Assembly: GCA_038503035.1 (NCBI GenBank)
Contig: JAVSML010024007.1
Span: forward strand, 434,001-498,000
DNA: 64,000 nt
Reading direction: 5' to 3'
Source of the DNA: Crocodylus rhombifer
Taxonomy: Eukaryota > Chordata > Crocodylia > Crocodylidae
In this document: positions 10,401 through 21,231 of the stretch, in pieces
Layout: every line of letters starts with the position of its first letter
Position numbering within the stretch: position 1 is the first letter of the stretch
The notes under the pieces: generated by a model
Told to the model about the DNA's origin: nothing
Database searches by the model: none
Seen by the model: the letters and a program-made list of their open reading frames with translations, nothing else
Position numbers and translations under genes: made by a program

Positions 10401-13400
10401 TTTACTGTGGAATAACCTGTGCACACAGGCTAATAGGAAAGTATGTTACCTGTCTCCTGAATAGCCTTGTTTGGCTGCTTATACCCCTGAAGGTGGGCAA
10501 GTGGGACAATCACAGGCAGCCAGTCAATCAGAGTGAGCCCTACCCCCTGCCTGCCTGGGGCAAAGATTCAGTGAAGGACTGGATCTATTCACCTCTTTGC
10601 AAGATTAAATCCCACCCCAGACAAAACTCATTGTGTTTTAGAAATTGTAGTTTCTTAATACAGTGTTTTCATAGTGAAGACAGTTGATTTGGGCTTTTCT
10701 CCCTGAGAAACAAATTATTTCATTTTGACCAAATCTATAAAAATCACATTTTCCGAAGACCATAAAAACTCATGTGAAAATGGATAATGTCTAACTGATA
10801 ACCTCTCCCTTGACTTCAGAAAAAAAATCACCTGAGATTAAATCTCCTTTGTTACTAAATCTTAGAAGCAAGTTATGCGGTGCTAGGGGGGAGAAGTAAA
10901 ATTGAATGCCCATCCCGGGACAGCCTAAGTCACAGGCTAATAAATGAGCAGCAAAATTTTCATTTGTTGACTGAAGTGGTAAATGGAAAGACAGTGCCAA
11001 GTAGCAGCAATTATAGCATTGTGTTTATGACATTAAAGTTCAGGGTCAGTTGTTCCATTATAAACCCTATTTTTCGAAGTTTGTAACTTGTCTGCCTTAA
11101 ATCATAGCTAGCTGAAACTGGCATTCAGCCTGTCAGGCCTGGTGTTAGAGTCTCCCTTCCTCTTGACTTTATTTAATCAAGAGATAAATCATGTAAGCTA
11201 TTTTTTCTTAGTATCTCAGTTAAAAAGCTTTTTAGGTTGAGAAAGGCTTCTAAGAATTAGAGAGATCTCAAAAATGACTCATTCAAATTAATCCAGATTT
11301 TAGGAAAATGGAGATTAAGATCTGAATCCAGTATTTGCAATTTAAGTCAATTTAAATTGGCCAGGCTTGTGGCCACCTATACCAAAACATCATCACCAGT
11401 TCCTGATATCAATAATATGCCTTGTCACTACTGTCACACTGTGCTCCCTTTTTTAGTCCACCTGTTTACCTGTTGCATATGGTCAGAATTGGAACTCAGG
11501 AAGTGCATTTGCTTCTGGACTGCCAGTTACTATGGATTTCTGATTCTTGATTTACTACCTGAAGGTGAAACAACAGTAGAAATAAAATTGACAAGAGAAC
11601 TTTATTTTTGAAGCTACTGAACATATTATGTTAGATCACATGCATTTCCTTCTTACAGCAGTTGCTAGCAAGTGGCGAAATTAGCAGCAGAAAAAAAAGA
11701 AGAAAAAATATTTTCAGTCTGTTTCATCTGAATGTTATAGGTACTGAGTGTGCAATGAGCAGCATTTCATAAAATTTTCTTCACAGCTATTATAACAAGT
11801 CCTTACTGTGTTTACAGAGGTGTCTGAAAAAAACTAAATGTTTTAGTTGCCAGAGGGATCATGTTATGTTTTTCAGTATTGCTTTGAAGCTTTCAATATT
11901 CATTTTGCATTCTAGGTTTAAACAATCTCAGGGTCAAAGCAAAAAGTAATCCAGAAGTTTCTTGGACTTGAATACTTCTCCCAGCCCTCCCTGCCTCCCA
12001 CTCCCAACAACCCTCCAAATAAATGAAAACCTTCTAAAAAATCCAAGTCAAAACACTAAAACCCATAACCACAAAGCACATGCAGCATCTCAAGACCACA
12101 GGAAAGATAGTCCCAGGTGTTAAATTAGGGTGAGAAGTGTGTAGTTGTATACTGCTATGTTCCACTACCAAATTTAAACTTTAGATGCAAAGTGAGATAC
12201 CACTTGCACCGCACATTATCAATATTGCGTCAGCATAAACATGCATCATTTTGCTCGCTCTCTTTGGCTCTGAGATCTATTTGTGAGTTTAACTCCTATT
12301 TGATGAGTTGCTTGGAAGGAGAGGAATGGTGGGGACATGAAAAATTAGCACTACCATCATTGTGCCAAAATGAGCTGTTGATTATAGTTGATTGATAGAT
12401 CCTACGTTATCTTCCTCTTTCTTTTTTTAAAACACTGACATAATTAACTATGTTGACATTTCAGATATTGTCATTCTCATTTCAGTGAGCTGATATTCAG
12501 TGTGAAGTACACCCAAGTTGGCTTGGGGTTTTTTGAGGTTCTTTGGAAGCACAACTGTATTTATTTCATATCTAAGCAAAGGAAAATTGTTTGCTTACTT
12601 CTTCTATCCTGGTGCACCATGCATGCTCTTTCTGCCCTGGCTATAATATGGTGATGGATTATTACTGCCTGGATACAGATAGTAAAATTACTGAAAGTGG
12701 CTCATAGATAGAAATTTCTATACCGATCAATTATGTAGGGAAAGTGCTCTTTGAAGGGACTGGGCTGAAGCCTTTAGACTGTCTACCTGATCCCAAACAT
12801 ATATATTTACAAAAATGTGGTATAAATATTGCACATTGTTGTGAATTGTACCTAACTTCATTGACTAGTTTTGGCAGGCAGGAATAATTCTGGGACTAGA
12901 TTCAATAAAACTTCCTGTAAGTAAAGTTGGTCTCTGTGGTTAAAGCGCTTCCTCAAGTTTTAATCCCCTTTATGTGAGGAGATCTAACCAATATCTCCCA
13001 TGAGAGTCCCTTAATCTTGATGCCATGGGTGATCTTAATCTTTCCCCTGATGCCTAGTGTTTCATCCCCTATGAAAGTGTCCTTGATATGAAGCTAAAGA
13101 GCTTGCCATGACGCCACAGTGTTTTGCTGTAACTCCCTGAAGATTTCAGTGTTTTATATCAAGTTGAGAATGCCCAACAGGAGGTATAAGAGAGACCTTA
13201 TTGTTTGGTTAGGACACCATCCTAAGAGGTTGGGAGGGGTGCATGGGGAAAGACCTACTCTAGGCCTGATTCAATATAGAGAACTGAATCAAAATCTTTT
13301 ACCTCTCATATGACTGCCATAATCAGCAGACTGAAGGGCATTCTGAACTGATGTCCTTTCAAGATTTCCTCTTGGACCTTGTTCCACATTGCATAATTCA

Positions 13401-13761
13401 ATAACTGAGAAAGAAAATAAACATGACTCAGTAGCCTGGTGGCTAAAACACAGCAAAACAAGAGTTCAGACCTTTCATCAACGAATGCTTATCTACTGTA
13501 TATAGGCAAAACAGAGAAGTGTCAACAGGAAGGCAAAAACAAACAACCTCAGAATACAGAATGATGGTTAGGGCATGTTTTATGAAGGTAAGAGTTGTGG
13601 ATTCTGGTCTATTTCAGTCCAAAGGGTGACTGATCTCTGGTCATTCAACATCCTAGTTAAGTACTATAGGGGCTGAAAGGGCAACAGTATCTGTAGTTGC
13701 TCTTCTTTCCTGACTTTTAACCCTCTACATTCTTTTCCTTTTAGCAGTGTGAAATATATAT
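7441..13761. other. No recognisable gene or repeat
   Basis: About 6.3 kb of AT-rich unique-looking sequence. The longest open frames (about 85-120 codons, for example 8626-8946 and 10328-10687) have lysine/leucine-rich or cysteine-scattered translations with no recognisable domain. I saw no splice-bounded exon that I would defend. Old repeats eroded beyond recognition are likely. Confidence 0.5.
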
Positions 13762-14040
13762 TCTAATATAATAAAAAGCTTAGTCTGCCTGACTGTGTGT
13801 CTGTCTGTAGGTCTGTAACACTTCTGGCCAACTGTGCATGCACCACTGAGAGAGCAGGCAGCAATTGGCTGCATGGCTTGAGCTGCACACCCCCAAGTTT
13901 GTGCCGCTGCTGTGGAAGTTTGGTGGCTGGGAACATGCCTCAGCTGCCCGAGCAGGGGGATTCCCCCTCTGCCTCCCTGCCTGAGGGTGAAGGGGGGAGA
14001 TCATGGTGGCAGTGCACCCCCTGTCCAGCCCAGACGACCA
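13762..14040 (+). mobile_element. Possible Helitron-like 5' end leading into a G-rich minisatellite
   Basis: The segment opens TCTAATATAATAAAAAGC and runs into a CTGT-rich stretch. This resembles the TC(T)ATATAATAAAAG start of vertebrate Helitrons, which I know from bats and lizards. The base before TC is T rather than the A expected at a Helitron AT target, and I found no matching 3' hairpin plus CTRR end. A chance microsatellite-edge sequence is the alternative. Confidence 0.25.
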
Positions 14041-14342
14041 CCCAGAACAGACACCGGGGGGGAAGGTGGCAGGCAGGGAGGGAGGGAAAGGAGCAGGGAG
14101 GCTGGTGGACGCAGGCCAGGCAGACCAGGAGCAGCAGGGGGGAGAGAGTGAGGCTGGTCTGAAGTGGGGGGGGGGGCGTTGAGAGTGGAGCAGGGTCAGA
14201 CCCGAAGCAGCAGGGGGGTGGGGTGTAGCAGGCTGGATCTAACACAGGAGGGGAGAGCACCTGAAGAGGCAGGAGGGTGGGGGAGGAGCAAGACCAGACT
14301 GAAGTGGGGGGTGGAAGGGGAGTGGGGCTGGACATGAGGAGG
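14041..14342. repeat. G-rich minisatellite, left part
   Basis: Imperfect tandem units of roughly 35-55 bp are built around GGAGCAGGGTCAGACCCGAAG-like cores separated by runs of G. The same unit type resumes at 15954 after a CR1 insertion. The strand is strongly G-biased, with several GGG runs close enough for G-quadruplex formation. Apparent ORFs on both strands are repeat translations. Confidence 0.7.
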
Positions 14343-15859
14343 AATGCCTCCAGTCCTCAGGTTGGGGAGGACTGGGTTAGAGAGCTTCTGGAGGGGCTGG
14401 ACGTGTTCAAATCAGTGGGTCCAGATGCTCTCCACCCCAGGGTGTTGAGGCAGCTAGCTGGGGTTATTGCAGGTCCCTTGGCATGGCTTTATGAGCGCTT
14501 GTGGTGCTTGGGCCAGGTGCCAGATGATTGAAAAGTAGCCAACGTGGTCCCCATCTTTAAAAAAGGGAAGAGGGAGGACCCAGGCAACTATAGGCCCGGC
14601 AGTCTTACCTCAATCCTAGGGAAACTCTTTGAGAAGATCATCATGGAGCACATCTGTGATGGGCTGGCCTCAGAGATGATGCTCAAGGGCAACCAGCACA
14701 GTTTCATTAGGGGCAGGTCATGTCAGACCAACCTGATTGTCTTTTATGATCAGGTCACAAAAGCCTTGGATGCAGGTATTGCCGTGGATGTAGTCTCTCT
14801 GGACTTCAGCAAGGCCTTTGACACCATCTCCTACCCCATCCTCATTAAGAAATTGGTTGACTGTGGCATTGATGCCTACACAGTCGGACGGATTGCAGAT
14901 TGGCTGAAGGGTTGCACTCAGAGGGTGGTGGTGGATGGGTCATATTCAACCTGGGGAGAAGTGGGCAGCAGAGTCCCCCAGGCCTTGGTCCTTGGGTGCT
15001 GTTCAATTTCTTTATCAGTGATTTGGACAATGGGGTGAAAAGCACCCTGTTTAAATTCACTGATGATACCAAAATTTGGGGTGAGGTGAGCACGCTAGTA
15101 GGGAGGGAAAGACTGCAGCAAGACTTGGATAGGTTACAGGGGTAGGCTAGCAAAAACAGGATGCGCTTCAACACTGACAAGTGCAGGGTGCTGCACTTGG
15201 GCAGTAGTAACCAGCAGCACACTTATAAGATGGGAAACTCCCTTCTTGAGAGCATGGAGGCAGAAAGGGAACTTGGAGTCATTATTGACTCCAAGATGAA
15301 CATGGGCTGACAATGTGAGGTCACAGTTAGCAGGGCTAACTGGACCTTGTTGTGCATCCATAGGTGCATCTCTAGCAGGGCCAAGGAGGTGATCCTCCCC
15401 CTCTATGCAACACTGGTCAGGCCACAGCTGGAGTACTGTGTCCAGTTCTGTGCGCCCCACTTCAGGAGGGATGTGGACAACATTGAGAGGGTCCAGAGGA
15501 GGGCCACCCAAATGATCCGGGGACAACAGGGCAGACCCTACAATGAGAGACTGTGGGACCTGAACCTGGTCAGTCTTCACAAGAGAAGGCTAAGGGAGGA
15601 CCTGGTGACAGTCTATAAACTCATTAGGGGGGACCAGAAGGGTTTGGGAGAGACCTTGTTTCCCCTAGCGCCCCCTGGCATAACAAGGAAAAGCGGCCAC
15701 AAGTTGTTGGAGAGCAGGTTTAGATTAGACATCCATAAGAACTACTTCACAGTTAGGGCAGCTAGGATCTGGAACCAACTTCCAAGGGAAGTGGTGCTGG
15801 CTCCTACTCTGGGGGTCTTTAAGAGGAGGCTTGATGCCTACCTAGCTGGGATCATGTGA
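14343..15859 (+). pseudogene. CR1 ORF2 reverse transcriptase, three stops and one frameshift
   Basis: The translation gives, in order, the SVGPDALHPRVL segment, VVPIFKKG, NYRP, LDFSKAFDTI (first catalytic Asp at about 14800), SRVPQ, LFNFFISDLDNG, FTDDTK (second catalytic pair DD at about 15060, Ala of FADDT changed to Thr), CRVLHLG, LGVIID and the C-terminal part up to a stop at 15857-15859. In-frame stops are TGA 14529-14531 (a Trp position in the family), TAG 15143-15145 and TGA 15308-15310. The frame shifts by one class between about 14985 and 15010, next to the PQG motif. Not functional. Confidence 0.9.
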
Positions 15860-15953
15860 GCCCAGTTTTTTTTTCTCCTGCCCTGGCAGGGGGTCAGACT
15901 TGAAGATCTATAAGGTCCCTTCCGACCCTACTTCTATGATTCTATGATTCTAT
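14343..15953 (+). mobile_element. CR1 LINE, 5' truncated, well preserved
   Basis: The copy starts in the ORF2 linker before the reverse transcriptase and runs to a canonical 3' end of three ATTCTATG-type units at about 15930-15953. It is flanked by GACATGAGGAGG (14331-14342) and GACATGGGGAGG (15954-15965), a 12-bp target duplication with one mismatch, so both ends are fixed. The 5' truncation is what target-primed reverse transcription normally leaves. The endonuclease and ORF1 are absent. It is the least decayed LINE in the window and therefore probably the youngest. Confidence 0.92.
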
Positions 15954-16215
15954 GACATGGGGAGGGGGGGAATAGGGCTGGACCCAAAGCAGCGGGAAAG
16001 GGGTTGGAGTAGAGTGGGGCCAGACAAGGAGCAGTGGTGGGGTGGGGGTGGAGCAGGGCTGTACCCAAAGCAGTGTGGGGAGAGGGGGTAAGGGTTGGAC
16101 CCAACATGGGGGGGTGGAATGGGATTGAACCTGAAGCAGTGGGAGGGCATGGGGGTAGAGTAGAGCCAGACAATGAGTTGGGGGGGGGGGGGGGAGTGGG
16201 GCTGGACCTGAAGCA
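15954..16215. repeat. G-rich minisatellite, right part
   Basis: The units GGAGCAGGGCTGTACCCAAAG, GGGTTGGACCCAACATGG and GGGCTGGACCTGAAGCAGTG recur at about 35-60 bp spacing, as in the block left of the CR1. A run of 16 G lies near 16180-16196. Both parts were one array before the CR1 entered. Confidence 0.7.
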
Positions 16216-16594
16216 GTGAGAGAGGTAAAAAACTGATGTCAAGTAATCATTGAGGAGATTAGCTTTTTCCTAGGAATCAGTTGTCAGCTACCCCACTTGA
16301 TTCAGCTGTGGTCCAGCGTTGCTCTGATCTCTGACTAGAATGCAAACTGCAGCATTTCATATTAAGGAGCTGCTACACTTTAAGGGATTGAATTGTGCCC
16401 TTAGGAATGAAGAAACATTGCCCTTTGACTCCCAGGACCAAAATTTAATAGTGCTTGATATGAAATATTAATTATACTTCTTGTAAAAAGAGACAAACTT
16501 GACTTGCTTTACATATTTATTTTAGTAGTGAATCATACAATTATGGTAATGCTCAATGCTTTTTCTATGTGTGAAAATATGAATATGGCAGATA
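16216..16594. other. No recognisable feature
   Basis: Short AT-rich spacer between the minisatellite and the next CR1. I see nothing in it. Confidence 0.5.
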
Positions 16595-17815
16595 GTTTAT
16601 AGAATTATAGAAAATTAGGGTTGGAAGGGACCTCAAGTTGTCATGTAGTCCAACCGCCTTCCCAAAGCAGGACCATCCTCAACTAGATCATCCCAACCAA
16701 GGCTTTGTCTAGCAAGTCTTAGAAACCTCCAAGGATGGAGAGACCACAACCCCTCTGAGTAACCTGTTCCAATGGTTTACTACTATCCTAGTGAGAACGT
16801 TTTTCCTAATGTCAAACTTCCCTTGCTGCAACTTGAGACCATTGGTTCTTATTTTGTCTTCTGCCACCGCTGAGAGCAGTTTAGCTCCATCCTCTTTCAA
16901 ACCCCCTTCAAGTAGTTGAAGGCTGCTATTAAATCCCCTATCAGTCTTCTCTTCTTCAAGCTAAATAAGACCATTTCCCTCGGCATCTCCTCATAAGTCA
17001 TGTGCCGTAGCCCCCTAACCATTTTTTGTTACCCTCTACTCGACTGTCTCAATTTTTTCCACACCCTTTCTGTAGTGGGGGTCCCCAAACTGGACACAGT
17101 ACTCCAGATGTATCCTCACGAGTGAATACAGGGGAATAATCACTTCCCTTCATCTGCTGAGAACACTCCTACTAATGCAGCCAAGTATGTTGTAGGCCTT
17201 CTTGGTCACAAAGGCACACTGTTGGTTCATATTCAGCTTCTTTTTCCACTATAACACCCAGGTCCTTTTCTACAGAGTTGCTGCTTAGCCAGTCAGCCCC
17301 CAGCCTGTACTGGTACGTGGGATTGTTCTGTCCTAAGTGCAGGACTTTGCACTTGTCCTTATTGAATCTCATGAAATTTATTTTGGTCCAGTCCTCCAAC
17401 TTTTCATGGTTTCTCTGAATCTACTACTCCCTTCAGCTTGGTGTCATCTGCAAACTTGTTGAGTGTCCACTGCATCCCATCTTCCAGGTCACTGATGATG
17501 ATATTAAACAAAGCTGGCCCCAGGACTCACCCCTGGGACACTCTACTTGATACAGGTTGCCAATTAGACATTGAGCCATTGACTACTACTGTCTGAGCCC
17601 GATGCTCCAGCCAGTTTTCTATTCACTTTACAGTCCAACCTGTACTTCCTTAGCTTGCTTGCATGAATGTTGTAGGAGATCAAAAGCCTTGCTAAAGTCA
17701 AAGTATACCACATCCACTCGTCTCCCCACACCCACAGAGCCAGTCAGCTTATCATAGAAGGCAATCAGGTTTGTCAGGCATGACTTGCCTTTGGCGAATC
17801 CATGCTGACTTAATA
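16595..17815 (-). mobile_element. CR1 LINE, 5' truncated (minus strand)
   Basis: On the minus strand the copy runs from an HGFAKGKSCLTNLIAFYDKL stretch (about 17810-17750) through the reverse transcriptase to a 3' tail that reads TTCTATAATTCTATAA at about 16593-16612. The usual CR1 end phrase about fast treatment of 'GGTTGGAAGGGACCTCAA' is seen at 16618-16637 on the plus strand. No target duplication is evident. The copy is more diverged than the one at 14343. Confidence 0.88.
16709..17815 (-). pseudogene. CR1 ORF2 reverse transcriptase relic (minus strand)
   Basis: The minus-strand translation shows YFDFSKAFD (catalytic Asp present), then a stretch with stops, then [13 protein letters not shown], an intact FADDTKL box, MRFNKDKCKVLHLGQ and EKDLGVIVE. 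The C-terminal piece 16709-16900 keeps NHWNRLLRGVVVSPSLEV. Several stops and frame changes separate these blocks, so the coding potential is gone although both catalytic blocks are readable. Confidence 0.8.
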
Positions 17816-20794
17816 GTTAATCCTAAAAAGAAACAGAACAATATAGAAGAGTCTCAGGCTATGAAAGCAGAAGCATGTCTATAAGGAAGCACATTTAGGT
17901 CCCTTAGGAGAACATAGACACACAATCAGAGGCAAACATGAGAGATATCCCCAATGAAAAGCATAATAATAAAAAAGTATTTTTATAATAAACTAGACCT
18001 ATATTAAAAAAACCCACAAGATTTGTGATAATAAAAGTGCAGAACCCAAGGCAGAAAATACATAGCCAGTCCCCAAAACAGCATTTATGAGGGTTAAGGG
18101 AATGTTGGATATTTCTTAAGAGACCTTGAAGAGTGAGGTAAATATAGTTTCATTATGTGGTATTGCCTAGGCAATAACATGGAGGAAATAGAATGACTAG
18201 CTAAATTGTCACACATGACATAAGAAGCAGGACCACAATCTGGTTGTCATTGCTTATTCATATGGGGCCAATTTCTAGCAAATGTTATACCTGAGCACCT
18301 GCTGTGAAACTTATGTACAGAAGAAATGGCAAACACAGTCCTTTGGTTCTTTCTATGTCCTGTGGCTGTTGTATGAACCCTCCATGATGTGTAAGAAGGA
18401 TTTTAAGGAGCAGAAATCAGAGAGCATTCATTTTCTCCACTCCTGTATATGTATCTCTAATCCAACAATGGCTCTATTCAGTTCTCAAACTGTATTAAAA
18501 AATAATCATCTCCTCTGGCAGAGATGAAATTAGATAAACTACCTGTTAAAGGGGAAAGAATCATGAAGAGGAATATCAGACCAGATTCTACTCTCCTTTT
18601 CATTTAAAAGTAGTGGAGCTATTGCAGATTTATACCTGTTTGACTAGAAACATAATTGGATCTACAGTCACTTCCATGAGATAGTTTTCTCACTAAAAGG
18701 AGGGGAGTGAACAGATTCAGGACTCCACAAATGATTCTCCAAATTCTGTTACTTCAGATCTCTGTATAATCCTGAGCTTATAAAGGCAAATTACCCATTC
18801 AGATCAATGGCTTTGCCAAAATTTGGACTGCAGGAATCATATCAATGCATGCAGTAGGCTTCAGGTCTGATGTGTTTTTGCAGCCACAGGGAACAGTGGT
18901 ATGGCAGATATGATCCTAAATTACAGACAACAGGATCTAATTTTAGGACTCAGGAATTTTAGTCATAAAAAAAATGATATCCAGTGGCCATGTAAATTGC
19001 TTAATTTATGGATAGAAATAGATAGGAGATACAACATTCGGGAGTCATTTTTTTATGGAGCAGTAAGCTATTAAGTTGGACCAGAGAGCTCATTTTGCAA
19101 ATTGAGATTTACTGATTAACTGTGAAGCCCTCATTTAACTTCTGAGCCTGTAAAATCCAGTGAACTTGAAATCTATGTAATTGGAGACAACTGTTTTGGG
19201 GGGCAGTTCCTGCAGCTCTCAGTCTTGTAAGCAATTATTTGGCAAATAACCCCATTTAGGATTGTTCCCAAACCTTGACTGGAGAATTATTATTAGCATT
19301 TTTGAGCCTTCACTTTTCCTTCTAGTATTCAGCACAACCTGTGAAAAGAATTCAGGCCTGATATCTAAGAAACAATCCTTTATTCCTTCATCCATATTAC
19401 ATATAGCTCTTTTTGCAAGGTTTGTTGTAATATTCTGTGCCTATAAACCATGTATATATTGTAATTAAAAAGAGATACTTTTGTATTGATGAAAACCCAG
19501 TTGTTCCTTCAAACAAAACTGTAAAGACTTGTCTTCTCTACCAATTAAGAATCAGCAGAATAAGGGTTTTAATAGGCCTCTTGGGGAACTTGTCTTTTGT
19601 ATCTATGATAAATACATGATTATAAGGACAAATTATATGAGCAGCAATAATTTCCTAGTAATGTGATCATTAAAAGCCCACACAACTGCAATGCATCAAT
19701 ATTAATTGGGAACAGATGATCATTTTAGTGACATGTTCAAGTCATTATCCATATTTCAGTACTTCATGAATACCTGAATAGTCTTAATTAAGTGATTTTT
19801 TAAAGGATTCTCTTTTCAATGATCCTTGTGTGAGTGTTTATTTAAAAGTTAGGAAAAGGAAGACTAGAGAATGAGTTGCAAGCATTGGAAGTAGCTGTGG
19901 TTAAAAACCTGATTCAAAAAATAATAGTTTGGTTCTTTTGGCTTTAATTTAGCAGTTACAACAACTGTTCTACAAGAACAATGAGCTAAATGATGCCTGT
20001 TAACCATAGGCCATAGTTAGAATCAATGAAGAACATTTCTTCCTTGAGGGGGGAGCACATCTGGTCCTCGAAGGGCAAGCAGCCTGTTTCACCTCCTGTT
20101 TCAGTTTCACAGCAAAGCTTAGCCCAGAGGTGGAGCCATGGCACTCCCTCATTTCTTTTCCTCATTTACAGAACTTGCCACGTGGGAAATGTATCCAATA
20201 ACTTCCCTGTGTGTCTCTCTCTCTTTTTCTCTTTAACTCTCATATAATCATTGCTAAGGGGAGGAGGAAGCCTTATATCTTTTTGAAGAATTGTATATTT
20301 GTGTAAGCTCCAACTTTGGCAAGAAAAAGAGAAGTCTAACACAAATTATCTATTAGGAACCATACTCATCAAATCTTGCTATTTAGAGGAGCTGAGTACC
20401 CACAGCTCCCATTGATGAAAACAAAAATAGCAGAGACTCAAGATGGAGGAAGAACAAAGCAAATCAGTCACATGATGCATATTGATAGTATTGCACTACA
20501 GATTATTTGGGGCTGGAAAAGTTGTTCATATTTCAGAAAGTGGACCGATAAGTTTTGTTCATGCCCTCCGTAGGTAATTATGCACATTCTTTGTATTCTC
20601 TTTGTGTATGTTAGCAAAGACAGAAAAAAGTCTGGAAATATATCATCATTGTGCTTACATAACTATGCACCAAGTATAATAAGTAGGGCTGATACAAGTC
20701 AATGTCATTGTCTAAGCAGAAGGTATTAGACATAGAAATAAGGTTAGGTAAAGTCCCTTAACTTTTAAGAACCAAACCACATGGGCTATATACT
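17816..20794. other. No recognisable gene or repeat
   Basis: About 3 kb of AT-rich sequence with only short, unsupported open frames. No tails, duplications or domains were recognised. Confidence 0.5.
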
Positions 20795-21231
20795 GGGCAT
20801 GTCTATACAGTCAATAATGCACTTTTCCTAATGTTCATTAAATTTAGTACCAGCAACACAAGGGTGCATATTAATGAGTCAGGAGGCTGCTCCAATGTGC
20901 TGAAATTCCAGTGTGTTGGAGCAGACTCGATTAATCAAATTTGCTGGAGTGTGGCAATAACCACACTCCAGCATCCTCCTGCACCTCTTGTATCAGTGTC
21001 TCTCCTATTAAAAATGGTGGTAGGGGTGCTTGAACTAAAGCTCAAGCCCGGCCCATGCAGGTACTAAATTAATGTGTATTAGGCTGCCCTGATGTGCACT
21101 AGCACAAGCACATGCCTTTTAGGTGATGCTTATTTTACCGCACATTAGCATAATAGCACAGGTTTTATGCACCTCTTTAATGCGCAGTAAAATAGTCTAC
21201 TGTGCATTAAAGTGCATGTGTAGATGCACCC
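20795..21231. mobile_element. Palindromic MITE, 437 bp, 3-bp duplication ACT
   Basis: The left end is GGGCATGTCTATACA and the complement of the right end is GGGTGCATCTACACATGC, so the termini are inverted repeats. ACT flanks both sides (20792-20794 and 21232-21234). A 3-bp duplication is typical of the PIF/Harbinger superfamily. The element resembles the MITE-like 'Chompy' repeats described from crocodilians, but I cannot confirm that name here. An internal inverted pair, CTGGAGTGTGG / CCACACTCCAG, sits near 20944-20971. No transposase frame. Confidence 0.75.

Noticed and set aside
13797..14335. Pro/Gly/Arg-rich frames of 75-130 codons on both strands
   Set aside because: They are translations of the G-rich minisatellite.
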